Below, piece after piece: positions 31,281 through 40,451 of a DNA stretch of 64,000 bases (positions are counted from its first letter, which is position 1; the number at the start of each line of letters is the position of its first letter). Both the position numbers and the translations under genes were made by a program. The DNA is from Pythium myriotylum. Its lineage: Eukaryota; Oomycota; Peronosporomycetes; Pythiales; Pythiaceae. The stretch is from assembly GCA_023091665.1 (NCBI GenBank), contig JALJCQ010000009.1, forward strand, positions 1,550,001 through 1,614,000. Reading direction: 5' to 3'. The notes below the pieces were generated by a model that was not told the DNA's origin, searched no databases, and saw only the letters and a program-made list of their open reading frames with translations.

Positions 31281-34205
31281 TCATCTTGAGAATGAGGCTG
31301 ACGGCGAGCGTCCGGGTGCAAACTCTGAGATGCGCTCAAGATTGCCAAGGATTCGGTCGAGCTCTTGAGCTGATGACGACACAGTTGACGAGTTGGTAGT
31401 CTTTGGTGTTGTTGGGATAGGTCTGGACGTAGGAGACACCGACATTGGAAATGAAGTGGATCTCTCGTCTGCAAGGGATCTTTTGCGAATAGTTGGTGCA
31501 AACGCAGGTGGCTCCTGTTGGAGAGTAGCTATAGTTTGCTGAAGCTTCTCAATCGTCGAGTTCTTCTCTGAAATATCTCGTAGCAGAGTCTTCTCGTTGG
31601 CTAAGAACGCAGTAGTACGTCTGCGTTCATCATCTAACTGGCCCTGGATCGCTTCAATCTCTTCGACTAGCTCAGCAGTATGAGATTCAATGGTGGATTT
31701 CATCTGTTCCTGACACTTCATGAGGGTAGACACACGTTTGATGGCTTCATCTCGTTGTCGGTGCAAAACGTCTTTCTCCTTGTGGACTCTTTCTAAGGAT
31801 CGTTTCAGCTGGTGCACCTCTCCTTGATAACTCTCCTTCAGTGAGGTGAGTTCATGCAGTCGCCGCTTCAGCTCTTCAGATGAATCTGCACTTTGCCCGG
31901 CCGATCGCCTTACAGTTGCCAGGGCGCGCTCCAGTTCACCCCTCTTTGACTTTTCTGCTTTCAGTTGGGTTTCCACGGCGATCACCTCTGCTTCGCATCC
32001 TTTGAGTTGCTTCATAAGAGCGACAACCTTATCACCAAGCTCAGTATTCTTTGTCGAAGAATGCTCAATACGATCCACCAGCTTTCCAACTTGCTCTTCG
32101 AGTGCTCTTCGCTCTCGAAGCAACTTCCGCTCGCGCTTCCCTTTCTCATCCTGGCAAGACGATATTGTTGTTCGAGCTTCATCCAGCTCGCTCTGCACAA
32201 GTCGGACACGCTCCTGAAGAATTTTCAAACCTTGAGAGGATTCATCAAGTTCGACTTCTTTCATGGTCAGCATTCCCTTGAGTTCACTAATCGTTAGTTC
32301 GCGCTTTGAGATCTCCTCATTCAATGCGGTAACTGATGCTACTTGCTGTTCCTTTTCAGCCTTCAGCGATAAAATAACAGCATGGAGGTGGTCGGCTGTG
32401 AGCTTCTCAGCCGATTGCTGTGTCTCAAGCTGCGTTCGAAGAGCTGCAAGGTTGGACTCATAGTTAGACTTCTCCTGTTCGAGCAGGTATATCTGAGTTT
32501 CCAGTTTCTTGTACCCAAGAGCTTGTTCGTCTCGTTGACGCAACTCCTCGTAGAGTTCATCGATTTTCTTTCGCAACGAAGATGACACGCTTTCATGCTG
32601 CAATTGTACTGCTTGAAGTTCATCAACGATACCCGTCCGTCTCGCTTCCGAAGCTGCAAGAGAGTGTTTTGCATCGGAGAGATCCCGCTGTAGCTTTTCC
32701 ACCTGCCGCAGAAGCGATGAAGCTGTGTTTTCGTCCTCAAGAAGCTCCTTGAACCCAGAGTCGAGTTGTTCAGCCAACGAGGAGCGCGCGTTAAGCACCT
32801 CTTGATATCGGTTTTGCGAAGTCACGATTTCTGCTTCGAGTCTGCGAATCGTTGACTTCAATGTGCTAATTTCACGGGTTGTACGCTGCTCGTCAGACTC
32901 CTTTCCAAGCAAGTCGTCTTGAAGTCTAAGAACGAATCTTTCTTTCTCAGCCAGCCTTGTGGTCAATAAAGCAATGTCTTTGGTCAAAGACGCATTCTCG
33001 GAAACGAGCGCTTCCTTCTCGCTCTTGAACTCAGCACGCAACCTTTCCTTCACTCCCACGATCTCGCTGCGCAATGTAGCGACGAGCACCCCATGGTCCT
33101 TCGCCATCAACCTCGACTTCATCGATTCAACTTCTCGTCGGGCATTCTCGAACTGTTGCTCACTCGACGCCAGTTTTTGTCGTAGACTCGAATTCTCCTG
33201 CTCTAAATTGCTGATCTGATGGCGCAGTTCCTGGTGCTGGGACTCGCGCTCCTGTCGGGAAGACGCATCTGAAGCCAGCATTTTCTCACGCAGTTCCAAC
33301 AGTTCCGCTGAGCGCTCCAACTTCTGAGTTAGCTCTCGTATGTCGGCGACTTTCTTCTCCACATCGACTCGCAGAACTGATACGTTGGTCGTGGCTTCGA
33401 CGAGCCTGGTCTGCAGATCGACAATGGTTGTCTCGCGCTGTCGGCTAGTGGCCTCGGCATCGCTCAGACGACGTTGCAACTCCTCTAGTTCGGCCTTCGT
33501 CTTGATCGTCGAGGCCTCGACCTGTGACTGCTGTGTGGAAGACTGTTGAGCCAGCGTCTGGATCTCTCGCCGTAGCCGCTCGTTTTCTTCCCGCGCTGTC
33601 TGGAGATTTTCTAGCTGGTGTTTGAGCGCGTCGCACTCACGCTTCCAGTGAGCAGCATCTTGAGTCTGCAGACGTAGCTCCTGTTCCATCTCAAGTGCGC
33701 GAGTCTGCTCCTCGGCGTCGCGTCGCTGCATTTTGAGCTCGAGCTGTTCGATGGCCTGCGTGAACGTCGTGAGTCCGAGTTTGGCGTCCTGCAGCTGCTG
33801 CTCAAGCTCGAACTGTCGGCGCCGGAGCCGGCGCTTCTCGTCCTGCCACGCGCTCTGCTTGGCGCGGAGCCCGTCGACCTCGTCGCCAAGCGCGCGGTTC
33901 TCCGTCGCGAGCCGCGCGACGCTCGCTGCATCGCCGCCTTCGCCGTGCGCGACCTTGCGCAACGTCTCGAGCTCTTGTTTGGCTCGCTCCTCGCGCTGGC
34001 GGTAGAACTCGATCTGGTACGTGAGCGCCTCGATCGTCGACTTCTGCTCGGCGTGCAGTTGGTCGAGCACGGACGACGCGTCGCTCAGCTTCTTGAGCCG
34101 GAAGCTGCCGTCGCTGACGCCGCTGGCGGCGAGAGGAGCGGCCGCCATGGTGGAGAGCGGCGGCGAGAGCACGGCCGTCGCGGAGGGCCCGCCGCGGGAG
34201 GTCAT
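31281..34205 (-). CDS. Long coiled-coil protein, function unknown
   Basis: A single frame of 974 residues begins at ATG 34205; upstream codons in frame have no ATG. From about residue 60 to 900 the sequence is continuous heptad-like, rich in Glu, Gln, Lys, Arg and Leu with no Pro breaks, as in golgins, SMC-like or basal body scaffold proteins. The last ~80 residues are Ser/Thr/Pro-rich. I see no ATPase motif, so it is not an SMC protein. A structural role at Golgi, centrosome or basal body is plausible but not shown. It is transcribed away from MetRS. Confidence 0.85.
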   Translation of the reverse strand: MTSRGGPSATAVLSPPLSTMAAAPLAASGVSDGSFRLKKLSDASSVLDQLHAEQKSTIEALTYQIEFYRQREERAKQELETLRKVAHGEGGDAASVARLATENRALGDEVDGLRAKQSAWQDEKRRLRRRQFELEQQLQDAKLGLTTFTQAIEQLELKMQRRDAEEQTRALEMEQELRLQTQDAAHWKRECDALKHQLENLQTAREENERLRREIQTLAQQSSTQQSQVEASTIKTKAELEELQRRLSDAEATSRQRETTIVDLQTRLVEATTNVSVLRVDVEKKVADIRELTQKLERSAELLELREKMLASDASSRQERESQHQELRHQISNLEQENSSLRQKLASSEQQFENARREVESMKSRLMAKDHGVLVATLRSEIVGVKERLRAEFKSEKEALVSENASLTKDIALLTTRLAEKERFVLRLQDDLLGKESDEQRTTREISTLKSTIRRLEAEIVTSQNRYQEVLNARSSLAEQLDSGFKELLEDENTASSLLRQVEKLQRDLSDAKHSLAASEARRTGIVDELQAVQLQHESVSSSLRKKIDELYEELRQRDEQALGYKKLETQIYLLEQEKSNYESNLAALRTQLETQQSAEKLTADHLHAVILSLKAEKEQQVASVTALNEEISKRELTISELKGMLTMKEVELDESSQGLKILQERVRLVQSELDEARTTISSCQDEKGKRERKLLRERRALEEQVGKLVDRIEHSSTKNTELGDKVVALMKQLKGCEAEVIAVETQLKAEKSKRGELERALATVRRSAGQSADSSEELKRRLHELTSLKESYQGEVHQLKRSLERVHKEKDVLHRQRDEAIKRVSTLMKCQEQMKSTIESHTAELVEEIEAIQGQLDDERRRTTAFLANEKTLLRDISEKNSTIEKLQQTIATLQQEPPAFAPTIRKRSLADERSTSFPMSVSPTSRPIPTTPKTTNSSTVSSSAQELDRILGNLERISEFAPGRSPSASFSR

Positions 34206-34977
34206 GTGGGAAAGGGGGCTGGCAATGAGCTCCCGCGGAAACGCCAGCCCGCGCTTTTCAAACACCCGACATGGTTATATTGTGATAGGTTGTATACGCA
34301 GATACGCTTGTTGCCGAGATAATCAACCAAGAATTGGGCAATCTTGATTGTATAGCATATTTCAAGTTTGGCGGGTTGTTTTGACCAATGATGGCGGGAA
34401 GATCCAGTGGTCTTAAAGAAGTAGATCGAGTGTTGAAGTGGTGGGGTTGTCCTTGTACCAGTGTAGCTCAAGTTGCCTCGTCGCCTCGAGACCTCTATCG
34501 CGCAAGATAACTCGACGTGGCGATGGCTTTCCACTCTGTAATGTTGCGACGACGTCCAGTCGTGACGCTGGCCTTGGTTCTGTTCTTGGCGATTGGCAGA
34601 AGAGACCAACTGCACCGAGGACCAGAAGATGTCTCCTGTGGCGCCTCTTCACCAACCAGACGCAGGTCTTGCAAGAGCTTGGACGACTCGCCAACACTCA
34701 CGCGGCCAACCACGACGTGTGTCGTTGTCAGTCGAGCTCCCATCCGCATCGAACGTTCTTGTGGACGCGTTCCTAGATGGGTTCATATATCCACTTGTCC
34801 TCCAGATTCAAGTACGTCGTTGATTGGCTGAAAGTCGGCAAGCTCAATTTGCTCCGCTTAACCTCGATTTTTCTGCACTCTGATTCGCCAAAAACGCGCC
34901 TCCGAAATCCTCCTCGGGTGCTTGGAACCTGCTTGTGGTTGGCGACGGGCACGAAGGGCATTCCCGGATTTCCGACC
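34206..34977. other. Divergent intergenic region, coiled-coil gene and MetRS
   Basis: About 770 bp between two start codons, so it must hold both promoters. No element or RNA gene was seen. Confidence 0.5.
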
Positions 34978-37170
34978 ATGGCGACGGAGCTGAGCGACAA
35001 GGTGGCGCAGCTGGAGGCCGAGGCCGCGCAGAAGGACGCGCGCATCCAGGAGCTGCAGCAGCAGGTCAAGAAGGCCGTCGATGAGAGCGCCAAGAACCGC
35101 GAGAAGTTCTACATCACGACGGCCATCCACTACACCAACGGCGTCCCCCACATGGGCCACGCCTACGAGAACGTGACCTCGGACGTCATCGCGCGCTACC
35201 ACCGCATCTTCGGCCGAGACGTCTTCTACCTCACCGGCACCGACGAGCACGGCCAGAAGATCGCGCAGACCGCCGAGGCCCAGGGCGTGACACCGCTCGA
35301 GCTCTGTGACAAGTACTCGGACATTTTCCGCCAGCTCACGAAAGACCTCAACATGTCGAACGACTTTTTCATCCGCACGACGAGCGAGAAGCACAAAAAG
35401 TTCGTCCAGTGGATCTTCCAGCGCGCGCTCGACAACGGCGACATCTACCTTGGCACGTACGAAGGCTGGTACAACGTGCGCGAGGAGACGTTCGTGACGG
35501 AAACCGAGGCTGCGCAGACCGACTTCAAGGACCCCACGACTGGCGCGCCGTACAAGAAAATGCAGGAGAAGTCGTACTTCTTCAAGATGTCCAAGTACCA
35601 GGAACGCCTCGTGCAGCACTTCCACGACAACCCGGACTTTTTGCAGCCAGAGGTGCGCCGCCAGGAGATCTTGCGCCGTCTAGAGGAGCCCCTCATGGAT
35701 CTCTCTGCCTCGCGCAACACGTTTTCGCATGGTGTCCCCCTTCCGAATGACCCGGAACACGTCATGTACGTGTGGTTCGACGCGCTGTCCAACTACGCGT
35801 CGGCGATCGACTATCCGGATGGAGAGAACGCCAAGTACTGGCCGGCGGATGTCCACATCATCGGCAAGGACATCACGTGGTTCCACACTGTCATCTGGCC
35901 GTGCATTTTGATGAGTGCCGGTATGCCGTTGCCGAAGCGCGTGTTTGCCCACGGCTTCGTGAACGCGAAGGACGGGACGAAGATGAGCAAGAGTATTGGT
36001 AACGTCGTGGACCCATACGACATGATCGGCAAGTACGGTCTCGACTCGTTCCGTTACTTCGTGGCGCGCTCGGCTCGCTACGGTCAGGACCTGCCGTTCT
36101 CCGAGGACGACATGATGAACATTCATAACGCTGAGCTGGCTGATACGCTTGGTAACCTCGTTCATCGCACGGTCAACATCTGTAAGAAGTATTCGAACGG
36201 TGTCGTGCCTGAAGCCTCCGCGGACAGCCCATTCGACATTTACACGCTGCTTCACGAATCCGAGATTGCCTACAAGGATTTCGCGATCCAGAACGCCTGT
36301 TTTGTGCTTGTGAACGCCCTCCGCGAGACCAACAAGTATCTGACCGACAAGGAACCGTGGCACATGAAAGAGAATGAGCCTCGCCTTGTGGTCGTGCGCA
36401 CATGTCTTGAAGCCATATACGTGATTGCGCACTTTTTGAGCCCTCTCATGCCTGGCACGGCACAGAAAATTTTCGACAAGCTCGGCACCCAACCGATGCT
36501 CCTTACGCAACTGTCGCCGAACTACGATAATCTCAAGGCCGGAACAGAAGTGACAATCGGCGACATTCTCTTCAACAAGATGCTGACTGACGAGGAGATT
36601 AAGAAGCAGGAGGACGCCGCGTTGGCCAAGGCGGCCCCGAAGCCGGTGAAGGCAGAAAAGGCGGCAACGCCGCTGTTTGCTTCACTTGACATTCGTGTCG
36701 GTGTGATCACCAAGGCATGGGAGCATCCGGACTCGGACAAACTCTACTGTGAAGAGATCGATGTGGGCGAGGCTGAGCCTGTTCAAATCGGTTCAGGTCT
36801 TCGTGCGTTCTACTCTCTAGAGGAGATGCAGAACCGCAAGGTTTTGGTACTGTTGAATCTGAAGCCGGCTAAGCTTGGCGGCTTCAAGTCGCACGGTATG
36901 GTGCTTTGTGCGTCCAACGAAGCTCACGATCGTGTGGAGTTCGTTGAGCCACCAGCAGACGCGGTGGCCGGCGAACGTGTGTTCATTGACACGGAGAGCG
37001 GAGAGCCGCTGTCCGCGGCGCAGCTCAAGAAGCAGAAGGTGTGGGAGAAGGCGGCTGTGGACTTGCTCACGAATGCCGATGGAGTCGCCACTTACAAAGG
37101 CAACGTTATCAAGACCGCTGCAGGCGGTGTGTGTCGTGCGAAGTCACTCGTCAATGCCCACATCAGCTAG
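34978..37170 (+). CDS. Cytosolic methionyl-tRNA synthetase with EMAPII-like tail
   Basis: The intronless gene encodes 730 residues from ATG 34978. Residues about 4-36 are a short heptad segment. The catalytic core has the HIGH-type motif PHMGHAY (57-63) and KMSKS (335-339), both diagnostic of class I synthetases, and the family motif TGTDEHGQKIA. After the anticodon-binding helices, residues 565-730 form an OB-fold tRNA-binding domain (LDIRVGVITKAWEHPDSDKLY), as in EMAPII, Arc1p and plant MetRS. It charges tRNA(Met) for protein synthesis. The upstream extension of the open frame to 34777 lacks homology and is not used. Confidence 0.95.
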   Translation: MATELSDKVAQLEAEAAQKDARIQELQQQVKKAVDESAKNREKFYITTAIHYTNGVPHMGHAYENVTSDVIARYHRIFGRDVFYLTGTDEHGQKIAQTAEAQGVTPLELCDKYSDIFRQLTKDLNMSNDFFIRTTSEKHKKFVQWIFQRALDNGDIYLGTYEGWYNVREETFVTETEAAQTDFKDPTTGAPYKKMQEKSYFFKMSKYQERLVQHFHDNPDFLQPEVRRQEILRRLEEPLMDLSASRNTFSHGVPLPNDPEHVMYVWFDALSNYASAIDYPDGENAKYWPADVHIIGKDITWFHTVIWPCILMSAGMPLPKRVFAHGFVNAKDGTKMSKSIGNVVDPYDMIGKYGLDSFRYFVARSARYGQDLPFSEDDMMNIHNAELADTLGNLVHRTVNICKKYSNGVVPEASADSPFDIYTLLHESEIAYKDFAIQNACFVLVNALRETNKYLTDKEPWHMKENEPRLVVVRTCLEAIYVIAHFLSPLMPGTAQKIFDKLGTQPMLLTQLSPNYDNLKAGTEVTIGDILFNKMLTDEEIKKQEDAALAKAAPKPVKAEKAATPLFASLDIRVGVITKAWEHPDSDKLYCEEIDVGEAEPVQIGSGLRAFYSLEEMQNRKVLVLLNLKPAKLGGFKSHGMVLCASNEAHDRVEFVEPPADAVAGERVFIDTESGEPLSAAQLKKQKVWEKAAVDLLTNADGVATYKGNVIKTAAGGVCRAKSLVNAHIS

Positions 37171-37363
37171 GGCGCCTGCCTTGACCCGCATCCAGTCCGG
37201 CAACTCAGAGTAGACATTGCATGGCGGTATTTGATTTCGAATGAACATGGATATCAACAATTGTCGTCATCGGAAATGTATTCTAGGAATGTTAGAGGGT
37301 TATTAGGATGTCGTTGTAGTACGAGTTGTGATACGTCGTAGTGGGTGAAAAGCAATATCGTGC

Positions 37364-39619
37364 TTAGTAGTTCTTCTCGCCGCGACGGCCCGCAGCCTTG
37401 ACACTCTCGAGCTTGTTTGGGTTGACTTCGTCCCATTCGATACCAATTACGCGGCTGAGGAAACGGCTCTCTTCCTTCTGCGGTGTGTCGCCACGCTCCT
37501 TGAAGATACCGAAGCAAGTCTTGCACACCTTCTTCAGATCGCGCACCGCTGCTCCCTTGCGAACGCGGCCAGGAAAGCCCATTGGGAACTTGTACATCTC
37601 AACCATGAGACTGCTGCACTCGGAGCAGCACAGACGACCGCAGTGCGTGCAGTTGTTCTTGCGATGACCGAACTTGAACTTCTTGTGGCAAAGCATGCAG
37701 TCCGTTCGCTCCTTTTCAGTAATGTACGTAGGCGGGAAGTACATGTGGGAGATCAGGAAGCGGATCGACTTCTTGTCGAGCTTCTCGTAGATGCTCTTTC
37801 CTTCGGTATCTTCCACATCCATCTTAGCACCGGCGTGAACGAGGGCACCTGCAATGTGAAGGAGCCCACTACCAACAGCGGTGTGAATGACAGTCTGGCT
37901 GTCATGCATGTCGTTCGGGTTGGCGCCGAACTTGAGCAGCATTCGCGGAATGATGATACTGTCATCACGCGAAGTAATCACCGAGATAATCAACGGAGTA
38001 AGACGACGCGCATTCTTGACATTTGCACTCGCTCCGGACTCGAGCAGCAGGTGCACCATACCAGGCGTCTTCGTCGCGGCAAAGTGGAGTGCCGTGTTTC
38101 CCTTGTCGTCCTCGACGTTGATGAGCTCGTCAGCAGGCTCGTACTGCTCCAGAATATGCTTCACGAGCTGGACGCTGCCGCTCTTGACAGCAAGGTGCAG
38201 GCAGGTCTGGCCGTGGTTAGCTTCACGTTGGATGAGGCCGTCTGGGCCGTTGACCTTGATGTGCTGCATTACACTGCGCAAGTTTCCCTTGCTGCAGAGT
38301 TCGTGAAGCGTGCCGATCGGTTGGCTTTTCATCATTGGCTCCGCACCACCGTCCATGGTGAGTCGCACCGACTCACGGGGAACGTCTGGTTTGTTGTGCG
38401 CCGACGGAGAGGCTACTGGTCGGCCCGGTCGGCCCATTTGCGATGGCTGCACGGCGTGGCCGAGTGGAGACGCGTCCTCGTCCGAGTCACGGAACTCTTG
38501 AACCTGCGGCACACCATCGACCGTTGCGATCATGACAGCCTTCGACTCTTCCGGAAGCATCGGGATGCCGTTTGTTTCCGTCGAAAAATCGCCGAGCATG
38601 GCCACACTCTGCGCATGCTGACGCTGGGGCTGTTCGCCTTCCAGCAATTCGGTACCACGCTCACCCGGCTGGGGGAGGTCGCTCAAGCCTTCGCGTGCAG
38701 CGTCAATATCCACGGTCCCACGCTCGCTCGGCTTGGGCAGATCAGCCAGGCGCTCGCGAGCCTCGTCAATGTCTTCTTCTTCGCTGCTCTTCCACGATTC
38801 GCGACCAGCAGAAGGGCGGTCGCTCAGACGTTCTTCCGCTGCCGCAGCCACGACTGGAGCCGCGGCCGTCTTCTGCGCTGCGGCCGTCGCCGTTGGCGCC
38901 GGCGACGGGGGCGACGGAGGAGGCGCTCGTGCTCCCGCGGCGACGGCGGCCGGTGCAGCTTGCTGTGTCGGCTGCTGAGGAGTCTTCGACTGTGCGGGGG
39001 GAACGACGGATCCCGAGCTCTGGCGGGTGGGTGCCGGTGGCGGCAAGTGGGAGACGTCCGACGGGCGCTGCTGGGACGCGACCGACATGCGACCGTGCTG
39101 CGCCGAAGGGCGAGTGCTCGTGTTGGAGTAGCCGCGCACGTTGCGCGAGGCGCGCGTGGACGCATTGGACGGACGCGAGCCTTGCGGGCTCGTGGGCACG
39201 TCGCTGGTGACGACGAACTGGCTCACTCGCGGCACCGCGGGCGGCGCCGAGACGCGGTCGAGGTCGGGCGAGACCTTCTTGAAGCGCAGCGTCGCGGGCA
39301 AGTCGCACTCCTGGAGGAACGCGACGACCTGGTCCAGGGTCCACTTGGTCGTGTCGCGCAGGTTGATCGAGAGCAGGATGTCGCCGGGGCCGACGTTCTT
39401 GATGCCGAAGGGGAAGCCCTTGCCGGTGACGCGGCTGACGACGACGCCGACGGCCTCGTTCTCGATGGGCGTGAGCGCCACGCCGAGGTCGCCGCCCTCC
39501 CAGATGAGCTGGTACTCGAGCATCTCGTCCGTGTCTTCATCGTGGACGGACTCGACGAAGCTGCCGACGAGGTCGGCGTACTCGGCCGCCTGTTCGTTGA
39601 TCCAGGAGCTGTCGGCCAT
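37364..39619 (-). CDS. PDZ-ankyrin-FYVE domain protein
   Basis: 751 residues from ATG 39619. Residues about 36-112 are PDZ-like (LIWEGGDLGVALTPI, GPGDILLSIN, ATLRFKKV). A low-complexity Ala/Pro/Ser region follows to about 420. Ankyrin repeats span about 436-625 (GQTCLHLAVKSGSVQLVKHIL, KGNTALHFAATKTPGMVHLLLESGA). A FYVE-type zinc finger lies at about 636-715 with CMLCHKKFKFGHRKNNCTHC and CCSECSS; the usual RRHHCR lipid-binding motif is altered to GHRKNNC, so phosphoinositide binding is uncertain. FYVE proteins usually act on endosomes. This multi-domain order is typical of the expanded oomycete FYVE set. Confidence 0.85.
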   Translation of the reverse strand: MADSSWINEQAAEYADLVGSFVESVHDEDTDEMLEYQLIWEGGDLGVALTPIENEAVGVVVSRVTGKGFPFGIKNVGPGDILLSINLRDTTKWTLDQVVAFLQECDLPATLRFKKVSPDLDRVSAPPAVPRVSQFVVTSDVPTSPQGSRPSNASTRASRNVRGYSNTSTRPSAQHGRMSVASQQRPSDVSHLPPPAPTRQSSGSVVPPAQSKTPQQPTQQAAPAAVAAGARAPPPSPPSPAPTATAAAQKTAAAPVVAAAAEERLSDRPSAGRESWKSSEEEDIDEARERLADLPKPSERGTVDIDAAREGLSDLPQPGERGTELLEGEQPQRQHAQSVAMLGDFSTETNGIPMLPEESKAVMIATVDGVPQVQEFRDSDEDASPLGHAVQPSQMGRPGRPVASPSAHNKPDVPRESVRLTMDGGAEPMMKSQPIGTLHELCSKGNLRSVMQHIKVNGPDGLIQREANHGQTCLHLAVKSGSVQLVKHILEQYEPADELINVEDDKGNTALHFAATKTPGMVHLLLESGASANVKNARRLTPLIISVITSRDDSIIIPRMLLKFGANPNDMHDSQTVIHTAVGSGLLHIAGALVHAGAKMDVEDTEGKSIYEKLDKKSIRFLISHMYFPPTYITEKERTDCMLCHKKFKFGHRKNNCTHCGRLCCSECSSLMVEMYKFPMGFPGRVRKGAAVRDLKKVCKTCFGIFKERGDTPQKEESRFLSRVIGIEWDEVNPNKLESVKAAGRRGEKNY

Positions 39620-40451
39620 GGCGAGGGAGGAAGCGAGAGAGGGGGGAGGTCTCGTCGAGAAGGCGAGTTGGAGTCTGGCACACGCTTGCCTCCGATGAGA
39701 ACCTTCTTGCGTGGATTCGTTCCAGACAGGGCGGACGCCCGAAATATTCCGCCACCAGTCGGAATCTATTTTGGATTCAGCCAATGGACGGTCTGCGTTT
39801 GCATTTTCCACCAATCCACGCGCGCCAAACGGGTTAGCTAATGAGCTGTGAGTGACCGATCGCGTCTGGCGGATGGCGTGTCACACTCGCGAGTGGAGTA
39901 GGGAGCGCATTGACCGGAGTGGGCTCGTCGCACGAAGAGACGGCGAGCCTGGACGGAGGGTCCTCGCCACAGGCGACGCGCGACCCCGGAGCCTGTAAAT
40001 AGACGCCCCGTGGAACGTCGCCCTCTGCGAATGCGTCAACGTCGCTGACGCCACGAGCGACCCACGCCAGCAGCTTCCGCGGTCACCGGCTGGCGGGGGC
40101 TGACAATCCAGGTGATCCACGGGCCTCTCCGCGCCGCGGCTCGAGAGATTGGAGAGAGAATGGCGCAGCTGCGCCATGATCCTCGCGCCGCATGCGGCGT
40201 GCGCGACGACGAGGATACAAGCCCCACCAGACCATCTCAGCGAGTCGTTGGCTCGTCACACCTGGAGTGTCGCGACGTCGACACGCGCTTCAACTGACCA
40301 GATCCGTTGTTTTGGGGGGAAAATACGACCTGTTATCCTGATTAGGACAGTATATCGTGTTTTGGTCGACGGAATATCCAGATTAGACCTTCCCCAGACT
40401 TGAACGTCTCCTCTCTGAGCGCGCCAACGGGGGACAACCGCGCGGCGCCCG
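39620..40451. other. Divergent intergenic region, FYVE gene and VPS13B
   Basis: About 830 bp with both promoters. Short open frames on either strand have no recognised content. Confidence 0.5.

Noticed and set aside
37643..39841. Plus-strand open frame of 732 codons opposite the FYVE gene
   Set aside because: It is antisense to a gene with PDZ, ankyrin and zinc-finger content and shows no domain of its own.
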